Origin: Streptomyces sp. XM83C
GTDB lineage: Bacteria > Actinomycetota > Actinomycetes > Streptomycetales > Streptomycetaceae
Length of the DNA stretch: 36,354 nt
Reading direction: 5' to 3'
Assembly (NCBI RefSeq): GCF_023072675.1
Contig: NZ_JALLGL010000029.1
Location: forward strand, 1 to 36,354
The notes beneath the pieces were generated by a model. That model was not told the origin of the DNA and made no database searches. It worked only from the letters and a program-made list of their open reading frames with translations. Below, in pieces: positions 14,741-22,281 of this stretch. How positions within the stretch are numbered: the stretch's first letter is position 1; each line of letters starts with the position of its first letter. The translations under genes were made by a program, and so were the position numbers.

Positions 14741-15821
14741 GGACGGCCACCTTCTCCCCGCCCTTGTCCCGGCGGTTGTCGCAGGTGCCGGGGGTGCCCT
14801 GTTCGTCGCCGAGGAAGCCGACGAGCCGCTGCCGTGGGACGACACCGACGAGTTCCCGGTCCTCGTCGAGGACGGCGACGGCGTGCGGGACGCGGGCGCT
14901 GATCGCGCACAGCTCGGTGAACGGCGTGTCCGGGGCGGCGGTCTCGCAGTCGCAGTCGGCCTCGTCGCCGCGGACGTCGCGGTCCATGACGGAGGCGGCG
15001 GTCAGCACCCGGGAGCGGTCCACGTCCTGCGTGAAGGAGGCGACGTAGTCGTCGGCGGGCCGTACGAGGATGTCCTCGGCGGTGCCGGTCTGCACGATAC
15101 GGCCGTCGCGCATGACCGCGATGCGGTCGCCGAGCCGCATGGCCTCGTTGAGGTCGTGGGTGATGAACACGATGGTCTTCTTCAGCGTCTTCTGCAGTTC
15201 CAGCAGCTGGTCCTGCATGTCACGGCGGATCAGCGGGTCCAGCGCGCTGAAGGACTCGTCCATCAGCAGCAGATCCGCGTCGGTGGCGAGCGCGCGGGCG
15301 AGACCCACGCGCTGCTGCATGCCGCCGGACAGCTCGTCGGGCCAGGACTTCTCCCACCCGGCCAGGCCGCACAGAGCGAGCGCCTCGTCGGCGCGGCGTT
15401 CGCGCTCGGCGCGGGGCACGCCCTGCACTTCCAGGCCGTAGGCGGCGTTGTCCCGGACGCTGCGGTGCGGGAAGAGCGCGAAGTGCTGGAAGACCATGCT
15501 GATCTTCTTCGAGCGGACCTGGCGCAGTTCTCGCGCGGACAGCGCGGTCAGGTCCTGGCCGTCGAAACGGACCTGGCCGGCCGTCGGCTCCAGCAGCCCG
15601 TTCAGCATGCGCAGCAGGGTGGACTTGCCGGACCCGGACAGGCCCATGACGACGAAGATCTCGCCCGGGTCGACAGTGAAGGAGGCGTCGATGACGGCGG
15701 CGGTGGCGCCGTCCGCGCGCAGTTCCGCGCGGTCGGCTCCGTCGCGCAGCCGTGCGACTGCCTCCTGTGGTCGTCTGCCGAACACCTTGTACAGGTGGTC
15801 GGCCTCCAGCCTCGATGACAC
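14733..15821 (-). CDS. Glycine betaine/proline ABC transporter ATPase with CBS domain
   Basis: The 362-residue product is a ProV/OpuAA-type ATPase. Walker A is GLSGSGKS (60-67), the Q-loop VFQHFALFPH (110-119), the signature LSGGMQQR (164-171), Walker B LLLMDES (184-190), the D-loop SALDPLIR, and the switch His is in FITHDL (219-224). The C-terminus (about 270-345) resembles the CBS module that lets OpuA-type importers sense ionic strength, with an unusual acidic/Cys stretch DEADCDCE before the last part. Start GTG 15821 has GAGG five bases upstream. It is the first gene of a two-gene operon, and its stop overlaps the permease start. It powers import of compatible solutes under osmotic stress. 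Confidence 0.92.
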   Translation of the reverse strand: MSSRLEADHLYKVFGRRPQEAVARLRDGADRAELRADGATAAVIDASFTVDPGEIFVVMGLSGSGKSTLLRMLNGLLEPTAGQVRFDGQDLTALSARELRQVRSKKISMVFQHFALFPHRSVRDNAAYGLEVQGVPRAERERRADEALALCGLAGWEKSWPDELSGGMQQRVGLARALATDADLLLMDESFSALDPLIRRDMQDQLLELQKTLKKTIVFITHDLNEAMRLGDRIAVMRDGRIVQTGTAEDILVRPADDYVASFTQDVDRSRVLTAASVMDRDVRGDEADCDCETAAPDTPFTELCAISARVPHAVAVLDEDRELVGVVPRQRLVGFLGDEQGTPGTCDNRRDKGGEKVAVHA

Positions 15822-15974
15822 TGTTACCTCTTGGTCTCTACAACAACGGCAGGAGCGAGGCCGGTTTTCGTCCCTGACGGTTGACAGGTGCCACCGGCGT
15901 CGCTCCGGCCGCGCGCCTGCCCGTCCGCTCCCGGGGCAAACGCACAAGTGGGGCAGGTCACGGTGGTGCGCTGT

Positions 15975-15990
15975 GCGCAACGCGTTGCGC
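15975..15990. promoter_or_regulatory. Perfect 16-bp palindrome GCGCAACGCGTTGCGC
   Basis: The palindrome lies 42 bases upstream of the exonuclease start and 154 bases upstream of the divergent ABC ATPase start. A CG-centred palindrome of this form resembles LacI-family operators, but it could serve another dimeric regulator. It is the only long perfect palindrome in this divergent gap (15822-16031). Confidence 0.45.
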
Positions 15991-16031
15991 GATGGCGGTG
16001 CGCTGTCGGTGGTGTGCGGCATGATGCGGAC

Positions 16032-16952
16032 GTGACCGGACGACTGATGCTCCTCGATGCCGCCTCGCTCTACTTCCGTGCCTACTTCGGCGTCCCGGAG
16101 TCCGTGAAGGCCCCGGACGGCACGCCCGTGAACGCCGTGCGCGGACTGCTGGACTTCATCGACCGCCTGGTGAAGGACCACCGGCCGGCGCATCTGGTGG
16201 CATGCATGGACGCCGACTGGCGGCCGGCGTGGCGGGTGGAGCTGATCCCCTCGTACAAGGCGCACCGGGTGGCGGAGGAGCATGCTCAGGGCCCGGACGA
16301 GGAGGCGGTGCCGGACACTCTGTCGCCGCAGGTGCCGGTGATCGAGGCGGTGCTGGACGCGCTGGGCATCGCCCGGGTGGGTGTGGCGGGGTACGAGGCG
16401 GACGATGTGATCGGCACGTTCACCGCGCGGGCGAAGGGCCCGGTGGACATCGTCACCGGCGACCGCGATCTGTTCCAGCTGGTGGACGACGCGCGCGGGG
16501 TGCGGGTGCTGTACCCGATCAAGGGTGTGGGGACGCTTCAGACGACGGACGAGGCGGTGCTGCGCGAGAAGTACGGCGTGGACGGCCGGGGGTACGCGGA
16601 TCTGGCGCTGCTGCGGGGCGACCCGAGCGACGGGCTGCCGGGGGTGCCCGGCATCGGGGAGAAGACGGCGGCGAAGCTGCTGGCCCAGTTCGGTGATCTT
16701 GCGGGGATCATGGCGGCCGTGGACGACCCGAGGGCGAAGCTGACGCCGTCGCAGCGGACGCGGCTGCGGGAGGCGCGGCCGTACGTCGCGGTGGCGCCGA
16801 AGGTGGTCAAGGTCGCCGACGACGTCCCGCTGCCCGAGGTGGACACGGCGCTGCCGCGCGCTCCGCGTGATCCGGAGGCGCTGCGGGAGCTGGCGGCGCG
16901 CTGGAACCTGGGCGGGTCGCTGGAGCGGCTGCTGGTCACGCTGGGCGGTTAG
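16032..16952 (+). CDS. Stand-alone 5'-3' exonuclease (Pol I N-terminal/FEN type)
   Basis: The 306-residue product matches the 5'-nuclease domain of DNA polymerase I. LMLLDAASLYFRAYFG supplies the first metal-binding Asp, followed by DWRPAWRVELIPSYKAHR (arch region), YEADDVIGTF and TGDRDLFQLV (acidic metal ligands), and the helix-hairpin-helix LPGVPGIGEKTAAKLLAQFG (about 200-219). There is no polymerase domain, so it is a free-standing nuclease like those found beside PolA in actinobacteria. It probably removes RNA primers or flaps. Start GTG 16032 is chosen because homologues begin with a short residue run before LMLLD; ATG 16047 is the alternative. It is divergent from the betaine transporter with no obvious functional link. 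Confidence 0.9.
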   Translation: MTGRLMLLDAASLYFRAYFGVPESVKAPDGTPVNAVRGLLDFIDRLVKDHRPAHLVACMDADWRPAWRVELIPSYKAHRVAEEHAQGPDEEAVPDTLSPQVPVIEAVLDALGIARVGVAGYEADDVIGTFTARAKGPVDIVTGDRDLFQLVDDARGVRVLYPIKGVGTLQTTDEAVLREKYGVDGRGYADLALLRGDPSDGLPGVPGIGEKTAAKLLAQFGDLAGIMAAVDDPRAKLTPSQRTRLREARPYVAVAPKVVKVADDVPLPEVDTALPRAPRDPEALRELAARWNLGGSLERLLVTLGG

Positions 16953-17078
16953 GCAGGAGGCGGGCAGCGCCGGGGCGAGTGGTCCGCCGTGCCGTGGGAA
17001 GTCGGCTGTGAGGCAAAGGTTCGGGAAATCTCGTATGGGACCGCGGGGCTTGTGGGCGTCTACCGCGACGAGCCTGCT

Positions 17079-17100
17079 AACTTAGGTAAGCCTAAGTTTA
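17079..17100 (+). promoter_or_regulatory. Iron box (DmdR/IdeR-type operator)
   Basis: AACTTAGG (17079-17086) and CCTAAGTT (17091-17098) form a perfect inverted repeat around TAAG. The segment 17082-17100 agrees with the DtxR/IdeR/DmdR1 consensus TTAGGTTAGGCTAACCTAA at about 14 of 19 positions. It lies 20 bases before the siderophore-interacting protein start, overlapping a possible -10 (TAACTT, 17078-17083). Repression with iron present and expression in iron starvation is expected. Confidence 0.85.
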
Positions 17101-17119
17101 GAGGGCATGGGAGGCCGTC

Positions 17120-17968
17120 ATGGCAGAACGTCCGGCACGCGCACCGCGCAGGACCCACTCGGCGCGGGTCGTGCGCACGGAGCGGCTGACCCCGCACATG
17201 CAGCGCGTGGTCCTCGGCGGGGAGGGACTGTCCGCGTTCACCGCGGGCACCTGCACCGACCACTACGTCAAGCTGCTGTTCCCGCCCGCGGGCGTCACCT
17301 ACCCGGAGCCGTTCGACCTGGAGCGTGTCCGCGCCGAGCTGCCGCGCGAGCAGTGGCCGGTCACCCGCACGTACACCGTGCGCGCGTGGGACCCGGAGCA
17401 CCGCCAGCTCACGCTGGACTTCGTGCTGCACGGCGACGAGGGTCTGGCGGGCCCGTGGGCGGCGCACGCCCGGCCGGGCGACACGATCCGCTTCCTGGGC
17501 CCCGGCGGCGCCTACGCCCCCGACCCGGAGGCCGACTGGCATCTGCTCGCCGGTGACGAGAGCGCGCTGCCCGCGATCGCCGCCGCGCTGGAGGCACTGC
17601 CCGAGGGGGCCGTCGCCCGCGCGTTCGTCGAGGTGGCGGGGCCCGAGGAGGAGCAGAAGATCGACTCCGACGTGGACATCGTCTGGCTGCACCGCGGCGA
17701 CCGGCAGGTCGGCGAGCTTCTCGTGGAGGCCGTACGGGCCCTTGAGTTCCCGGCGGGCCGGGTGCACGCGTTCGTGCACGGCGAGGCGCATTTCGTCAAG
17801 GAGCTGCGCCGCCTGCTGCGCGTGGAGCGCGAGATGCCCCGCGAGGACCTGTCGGTCTCCGGCTACTGGCGCCTCGGCCACACCGAGGACCGGTGGCAGG
17901 CCTCCAAGCGCGAGTGGAACGCCCGCGTGGAGGCCGAACAGGAGGGCACGGCCACAGCGGCGGCCTGA
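17120..17968 (+). CDS. Siderophore-interacting protein (FAD-dependent ferric-siderophore reductase)
   Basis: The 282-residue product is of the ViuB/SIP family. The N-terminal FAD-binding barrel (about 14-125) carries RTYTVR (83-88) for FAD binding and GPGGAY at about 130-135. The C-terminal NAD(P)H-type domain (about 135-270) contains LLAGDESALPAIAAALEALP, and VHAFVHGEAHFVK, with the SGYWRLGHTEDRW ending typical of the family. It reduces Fe(III)-siderophore in the cytoplasm to release iron. ATG 17120 follows GGGAGG at a 6-base spacing. An iron box just upstream and a terminator just downstream make it a single-gene iron-regulated unit. No siderophore synthesis or uptake gene is nearby. Confidence 0.93.
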   Translation: MAERPARAPRRTHSARVVRTERLTPHMQRVVLGGEGLSAFTAGTCTDHYVKLLFPPAGVTYPEPFDLERVRAELPREQWPVTRTYTVRAWDPEHRQLTLDFVLHGDEGLAGPWAAHARPGDTIRFLGPGGAYAPDPEADWHLLAGDESALPAIAAALEALPEGAVARAFVEVAGPEEEQKIDSDVDIVWLHRGDRQVGELLVEAVRALEFPAGRVHAFVHGEAHFVKELRRLLRVEREMPREDLSVSGYWRLGHTEDRWQASKREWNARVEAEQEGTATAAA

Positions 17969-17979
17969 CCGGCGCGCGG

Positions 17980-18011
17980 AAGCGGCGGCATCCCGCGGGA
18001 TGCCGCCGCTT
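17980..18011 (+). terminator. 32-bp perfect palindrome terminator after the siderophore-interacting protein
   Basis: The arms AAGCGGCGGCATCCCG (17980-17995) and CGGGATGCCGCCGCTT (17996-18011) are perfectly complementary, 11 bases past the stop codon. The RNA would form a very stable stem ending in a short TT. It should isolate the iron-regulated gene from the pseudouridine synthase downstream. Confidence 0.85.
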
Positions 18012-18092
18012 GCGTGCGCCGGTCCCGGTCCGCGGGGCTCGCGGACGACGTGGCGCGCAGGGGGTTTCCTCGACGCCGTACCCTGGACCGCG

Positions 18093-19043
18093 ATGAGACG
18101 CCGTACGCCCGCTCCGCCCTCGCCGCTCCCCCAGCGGCACGGTGTCGATCCGGTGCGGGTGCGGCTGCCCGCCGCGGGCGGTTGGGCGACGGTGCGGGAG
18201 CATCTCGTGGAGCGGCTCAGCGGGGCCGGGCCGGGTGTCGTCGAGGCCATGTTCGCCGAGGGGCTGATCGTCGGTGCGGACGGGCAACCCGTGGCGCCGG
18301 ACGCGCCCTATGTGCCGGGCCTGTACGTGTGGTTCCACCGGGAGCTCGCACCGGAGGTGCCGGTGCCGTTCGAGGTCGGCGTGGTGTACCGGGACGAGCA
18401 CATCCTCGTCGCCGACAAGCCGCACTTCCTCGCCACGACCCCGCGCGGCAGCCATGTCACCGAGACCGCGCTGGCGCGGCTGCGCCGGGAGCTGGGGCTG
18501 CCGACGCTGACCGCCGCGCACCGGCTGGACCGCCTCACCGCGGGGCTGGTGCTGTTCACGGTCCGGCCGGAGGAACGCGGCGCCTACCAGACCCTGTTCC
18601 GCGACCGACGGGTGCGCAAGGCGTACGAGGCGGTCGCGCCGTACGATCCGGCGCTTGACCTGCCGGTGACCGTGCGCAGCCGCATCGTGAAGGAGCGCGG
18701 CGAGCTGACCGCGCGTGAGGTCCCCGGGGAGCCCAACGCGGTCACCCGGATCGAGCCGGCCGAGCATCGCGCCGACGGCCTGGCCCGGTACCGGCTGCTG
18801 CCGGCCACCGGTCAGACGCATCAACTGCGCGTGCACATGAACGCCCTGGGCGTGCCCCTGCTGGGCGATCCGCTCTACCCGAACGTCGCCGCCCCCGCCC
18901 CGCCCGGTGACTTCCGGCGCCCGCTGCAACTAATCGCGGCGGAACTGGAGTTCACCGATCCGGTGACGGGGGCGGAGCACCGTTTCCGCAGTACGCGCAC
19001 GCTCGCGGCATGGGAGTCGTACGCGGACTGGGCGGGCACCTGA
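18093..19043 (+). CDS. RluA-family pseudouridine synthase
   Basis: The 316-residue product contains the RluA-type catalytic core from about 95 to 300. The active-site loop AAHRLDRLTAGL holds the catalytic Asp146, DKPHFLATTP gives the family motif I, and TGQTHQLRVHMNALGVPLLGDPLYP is the motif III region. The first 90 residues are a shorter, S4-like N-terminus (VREHLVERLSGAGPGVVEAMFAEGLIVGADG). It isomerises specific uridines in rRNA or tRNA; which position is not readable. ATG 18093 has no strong ribosome site and lies 124 bases past the upstream stop, beyond a terminator, so it has its own promoter somewhere in 18012-18092. Confidence 0.9.
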   Translation: MRRRTPAPPSPLPQRHGVDPVRVRLPAAGGWATVREHLVERLSGAGPGVVEAMFAEGLIVGADGQPVAPDAPYVPGLYVWFHRELAPEVPVPFEVGVVYRDEHILVADKPHFLATTPRGSHVTETALARLRRELGLPTLTAAHRLDRLTAGLVLFTVRPEERGAYQTLFRDRRVRKAYEAVAPYDPALDLPVTVRSRIVKERGELTAREVPGEPNAVTRIEPAEHRADGLARYRLLPATGQTHQLRVHMNALGVPLLGDPLYPNVAAPAPPGDFRRPLQLIAAELEFTDPVTGAEHRFRSTRTLAAWESYADWAGT

Positions 19044-19090
19044 CACCGTCGTGCGTCTGACAGGCCGGGCGCCTGACACGCGCGCCCACC

Positions 19091-19138
19091 GGGCACGACG
19101 GGCACGACGGGCACAGCGAGCATGCCGGGTGCCCGGCA
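19091..19138. repeat. 9-bp repeats and a 16-bp palindrome between convergent genes
   Basis: Three 9-base units gggcacgac, gggcacgac, gggcacagc run from 19091 to 19117. They are followed by the palindrome TGCCGGGTGCCCGGCA (19123-19138). The 163-base gap separates the ends of the pseudouridine synthase and the P450 genes. The palindrome could act as a bidirectional terminator; the repeats have no evident function. Confidence 0.5.
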
Positions 19139-19206
19139 CCGCCGTGCACCGAGCGCGACACCGTCCCACTCCGAGCACGCCGGACGCCGGGACGCTCGTA
19201 GGGCCG

Positions 19207-20703
19207 TCAGTAGCCGCGCCACCAGCGCAGGAACCGCTGCCACGCGCCGAGCGGGCGCTGCGGTTCCGGTTCCGCCGGGGGGGCGGGGGGCGGAATCTCC
19301 TGCCGCGGCGGCTGCGGCTCCGGTACGGGGTCCGGGTCCGGCAGCGGCTCCGCGAGGATGTCTGCGACCTTCCACTGGGGCTGGGGCGGCGCGACCGAGC
19401 CGTGGCTGGGGGCCGCCATGACGTCCTGCTGCGGTTTGGGGTCGAACCGAACCGGCAGCTCGATCAGATGCCGTGACGAGATCGACTCGCGGTAGCGCAG
19501 TTCCTCCTCGTCGCAGTCGAGCTGGACGTCGGGCAGCCGCATCAGCAGCGCGTCGACGCCGACCTCGGCGATGGCGCGGCCGATGTCCTGCCCGGGGCAC
19601 TCGTGCGGGCCGCCGCCGAAGGCAAGGTGGGAGCGGTTGCCTTTCATGTTGGCGCTCAGGTCGGGCCGTACCCGTGGGTCGATGTTGCCGGCCACGGGCG
19701 CGAACAGCAGCCCGTCGCCCTTGCGGATGCGTTTGCCGCCCAGCTCGGTGTCCTGTTTGGCGTAGTAGGCGAAGACGGCGCTGAACGGCGGCTCGTCCCA
19801 CAGGGACTGCTCGACCGCCTCCATGACCGTCATCTGGCCGCCGTTGAGACGGGCGTAGAACCGGTCGTCGGTGAGGACCATGCGCAGCGCGTTGGCCAGC
19901 AGGTTGGCGGTGGCCTCGTAGGCCGCCATCAGCACCAGCCACAGATGCTTGGTGACCTCGTCGTCGGTGAGGCCGGCCGGATGGCTGATCAGTTCGCTGG
20001 CGAAGTCCTCCTCTTGTTCCTGGCGTCGCCGTGCCGTCAGCTCGCTCAGCTTCTCCATCACGTAGGCGTGGCTGGCGATGGCCGTCTCGGTGCCCTTGAG
20101 CATGTCGCGGGCAGCGTGCACCATGCGCTCGTTGTACTCCTCCGGCAGGCCGAGGATCTCGCACATGACGGCCATCGGGAGGTGGTCGGCGAACTGGCTG
20201 ACCAGGTCGGCGTGGCCCTTCTCGCAGAACCGGTTGACGAGCCGCTGGGTGTAGCGGTTGATGTACCGGCGCAGGGCGCGGTGGTTGATGGTGGACATGG
20301 CGGCCATGACCGCGCCGCGCAGCCGCTGGTGCTCCTCGCCCTCGGTGTGGGAGCAGATGGGCTCCCAGGTGATGTGCGGCATCAGCGGGTTGTCGGGGCT
20401 GACCCTGCCCTCCTTGAGCGGGGTCCAGATGCGGCTGTCCCGGCAGTACTCGGCGGGCGAGGTCACCATGTGCAGGTTCTCGGCGTGACCGAGGACGATC
20501 CACATCGGTACGTCGTCGTGGAGCAGGACGGGGGCCACGGCGCCGTGCTCCTCGCGCAGGTCCTCGTACAGGTCGCCGAGGTTCTCGGCGCCGGGGCCGT
20601 ACAGCCGGACCAGCCCGCCCGGGCCCCGGTCGTGCGCGGGGCAGCCGGGGGGCGGGACCCGGGCGGGATCGTGCGTGGTCGTGCCGGGGTGTTCAGGAGT
20701 CAC
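19207..20703 (-). CDS. rarE: Conservon cytochrome P450 with EQSLW in place of ExxR
   Basis: The 498-residue product has a clear haem loop FGGGPHECPG (362-371, Cys369). Two other landmarks are altered. The I-helix reads AAYEAT (260-265), with Ala where most P450s have the oxygen-activating Thr, and the K-helix ExxR is EQSLW (298-302). The latter is known from CYP157-type Streptomyces P450s and their relatives, so it is a family trait. About 75 residues beyond the P450 fold form a Pro/Glu-rich tail ending in LGAWQRFLRWWRGY, which may touch the membrane. It is last in the five-gene conservon, 36 bases after the GTPase. GTG 20703 is preceded by GGAG. In S. coelicolor, RarA-E form a membrane-associated complex that restrains aerial growth and antibiotic production; the P450 substrate is unknown. 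Confidence 0.9.
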   Translation of the reverse strand: MTPEHPGTTTHDPARVPPPGCPAHDRGPGGLVRLYGPGAENLGDLYEDLREEHGAVAPVLLHDDVPMWIVLGHAENLHMVTSPAEYCRDSRIWTPLKEGRVSPDNPLMPHITWEPICSHTEGEEHQRLRGAVMAAMSTINHRALRRYINRYTQRLVNRFCEKGHADLVSQFADHLPMAVMCEILGLPEEYNERMVHAARDMLKGTETAIASHAYVMEKLSELTARRRQEQEEDFASELISHPAGLTDDEVTKHLWLVLMAAYEATANLLANALRMVLTDDRFYARLNGGQMTVMEAVEQSLWDEPPFSAVFAYYAKQDTELGGKRIRKGDGLLFAPVAGNIDPRVRPDLSANMKGNRSHLAFGGGPHECPGQDIGRAIAEVGVDALLMRLPDVQLDCDEEELRYRESISSRHLIELPVRFDPKPQQDVMAAPSHGSVAPPQPQWKVADILAEPLPDPDPVPEPQPPRQEIPPPAPPAEPEPQRPLGAWQRFLRWWRGY

Positions 20704-20739
20704 GGGGGTCGCTCCGGGAACTGAGGTGGTGTCAGGGGG

Positions 20740-21357
20740 TCAGGTGAGGGTGCCGTTGGCGGCCATCAGCGCCTGAAGGAACCGCATGAGGGTCATCAGT
20801 ACGTCACGGCTGGAGGCGCGGCGGCGGGCGTCGCACTCGATGATCGGGATCTCGGGGGTCAGGTCGAGGGCCTGACGGAGATCCTCGATGGCGTAGCGGG
20901 GCGCGTCGGGGAAGGTGTTGACGGCGACCACGAAGGGCACACCGCGCTCCTCCAGCCGGCCCATGACCTCGAAGCTGACCTCCAGGCGGCGGGTGTCGAC
21001 GAGGACGACGGCGCCGAGCGCCCCCTCGAACAGGCCGTTCCACAGGAACCAGAAGCGTTCCTGGCCGGGGGTGCCGAAGAGGTACAGCACCACCTCGTCC
21101 GAGATGCGGATCCGGCCGAAGTCCATGGCCACGGTGGTGGCGGTCTTGGACGCGGAGCCGAAATTGTCGTCGACGCCGATGCCTGCCTGGGTCATGGTCT
21201 CCTCGGTGGTCAGCGGTTTGATCTCGCTGACCGAGCCGACCATGGTCGTCTTGCCGACGCCGAAGCCGCCCACGATGACGATCTTCGCGGCCGCCTGGGT
21301 GGAGTGGGGCAGCTGGTCCTCGGCCCGTGGTCCGGGGACGGTGTCAGAGGCTTTCAA
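20740..21357 (-). CDS. rarD: Conservon Ras-like GTPase (CvnD family)
   Basis: The 205-residue product is a small GTP-binding protein. G1/P-loop is GGFGVGKT (30-37), the G3 motif FGTPGQE (94-100), and the G4 position reads NTFP (147-150) rather than NKxD, as expected for MglA/CvnD-like prokaryotic GTPases. Its C-terminus has no lipidation Cys. Its role would be a switch controlled by the roadblock and kinase-like partners. Start is TTG 21357, supported by GAAAGG eight bases upstream and by an in-frame stop just above it. It lies 91 bases after the DUF742 gene, unlike the 4-base overlaps earlier in the operon. Confidence 0.92.
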   Translation of the reverse strand: MKASDTVPGPRAEDQLPHSTQAAAKIVIVGGFGVGKTTMVGSVSEIKPLTTEETMTQAGIGVDDNFGSASKTATTVAMDFGRIRISDEVVLYLFGTPGQERFWFLWNGLFEGALGAVVLVDTRRLEVSFEVMGRLEERGVPFVVAVNTFPDAPRYAIEDLRQALDLTPEIPIIECDARRRASSRDVLMTLMRFLQALMAANGTLT

Positions 21358-21448
21358 CTGCGGTGCCTTTCACATGCGGTGCCCGCCGGCCGCCCAGCCC
21401 TGCGCGGGCGGCGCGGTCCGGTGTGCCTGGTCGGTGTCGGTCACGTCG

Positions 21449-21877
21449 TCAGAGCCGTTCCAGTCCATGCATCACCGCTTCGAGGAGGGACCGGTCGGGC
21501 AGTTGCTGGCGCACGATCGGGGCGCGGGCGTGCACGGTGCCGGCCGCCAGCATGTCGGTGAGCAGCACGGTCATCGCGCTGAACGGCAGCCGTAAGTAGG
21601 CGGACAGTTCGGCGACGGACAGCGGGGACGCGCACAGCCGCAGCACTGCCGCCTCCTCCGGGGGGGCGGAGGCGGGCGGGTCGGCCCTCGCCACGATCAG
21701 GGTGACGAGGTCGAGCTGGGCGCGGTCGCCGTCCGGGCCGGTGATCGTGTAGAGCCGTTCCGGCTTCTTCGGCTCCTCGTCCTGCCCGGTCCCGCCCGGT
21801 GTGTGCCGCGGCGACGGCACGGGCGTGGAGGGCGGGTCGGAGGCCGGCCGGCGCCTGTGGCGTTGCGGAGGCGTCAT
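21449..21877 (-). CDS. rarC: Conservon DUF742 protein (CvnC family)
   Basis: The 142-residue product has a basic, Pro-rich N-terminus (about 1-45) and a DUF742 domain (about 48-140) including RLYTITGPDGDR, LDLVTLIVA, EAAVLRLCASPLSVAELSAYLRLPFSAMTVLLTDMLAAGTV and the end LLEAVMHGLERL. The central part looks like a winged-helix module. In conservons this protein is part of the membrane-associated complex with CvnA, B and D; its biochemical role is not settled. The ATG at 21877 overlaps the roadblock gene stop as ATGA, so the two are coupled. Confidence 0.92.
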   Translation of the reverse strand: MTPPQRHRRRPASDPPSTPVPSPRHTPGGTGQDEEPKKPERLYTITGPDGDRAQLDLVTLIVARADPPASAPPEEAAVLRLCASPLSVAELSAYLRLPFSAMTVLLTDMLAAGTVHARAPIVRQQLPDRSLLEAVMHGLERL

Positions 21878-22281
21878 ACGCTCTGCCCGTTGCGCCGGGG
21901 CGGAGTGGTCAGGTGCTGGCCGATGCGGACGACGAGGTCGCGCATGTAGTGGCTCATCAGGCCGGGCTCGCACACCATGTCCGACAGGACCGCGAGGTAG
22001 GCGTTGGCGCCGGCGGCCATGAGGTAGAAGTAGCCGCCGTTGAGTTCGACGAGGACGAGTTTCATCTCGCCGTCGGTGGCGGGGATCTCGTCGGCGACCG
22101 CGGTGACCAGGCTCTGCATGCCCGCGCAGGCGGCGGCGACACGGTCGGCGGCGTCGGGGTCGCCGCCGTACCGGGCGATGCGCAGGCCGTCGGCCGACAG
22201 CACCACGATCATCTCGATGCCGGGCGCGCTGTTGTACAGGTCCCTGAGCATCCAGTCGAAGTTCTGTCGTTGCTGGATCAC
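21874..22281 (-). CDS. rarB: Conservon roadblock/LC7 protein (CvnB family)
   Basis: The 135-residue product is a roadblock/LC7 fold (FDWMLRDLYNSAPGIEMIVVLSADGLRIARYGG through LVVRIGQHL). Such proteins act as regulators of, or docking partners for, MglA/CvnD-type GTPases, comparable to MglB. The GTG start at 22281 overlaps the rarA stop as GTGA, and its own stop overlaps the rarC start, so rarA, rarB and rarC are tightly coupled. It lacks any membrane segment and is expected to sit at the membrane only through its partners. Confidence 0.93.
   Translation of the reverse strand: MIQQRQNFDWMLRDLYNSAPGIEMIVVLSADGLRIARYGGDPDAADRVAAACAGMQSLVTAVADEIPATDGEMKLVLVELNGGYFYLMAAGANAYLAVLSDMVCEPGLMSHYMRDLVVRIGQHLTTPPRRNGQSV

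Noticed and set aside
12848-14902. 684-residue plus-strand open frame opposite the betaine permease
   Set aside because: Low-complexity Gly/Ala/Val/Asp content typical of antisense high-GC frames, and the minus strand has an unmistakable transporter.
14733-16283. Longer ABC ATPase starting near 16283
   Set aside because: The upstream extension has no homology pattern, overlaps the divergent exonuclease, and GTG 15821 has a good ribosome site.
19207-20703. P450 as a degraded pseudogene because ExxR is missing
   Set aside because: The frame is intact, the haem loop is canonical, and EQSLW in place of ExxR is a known family trait in conservon-associated Streptomyces P450s.
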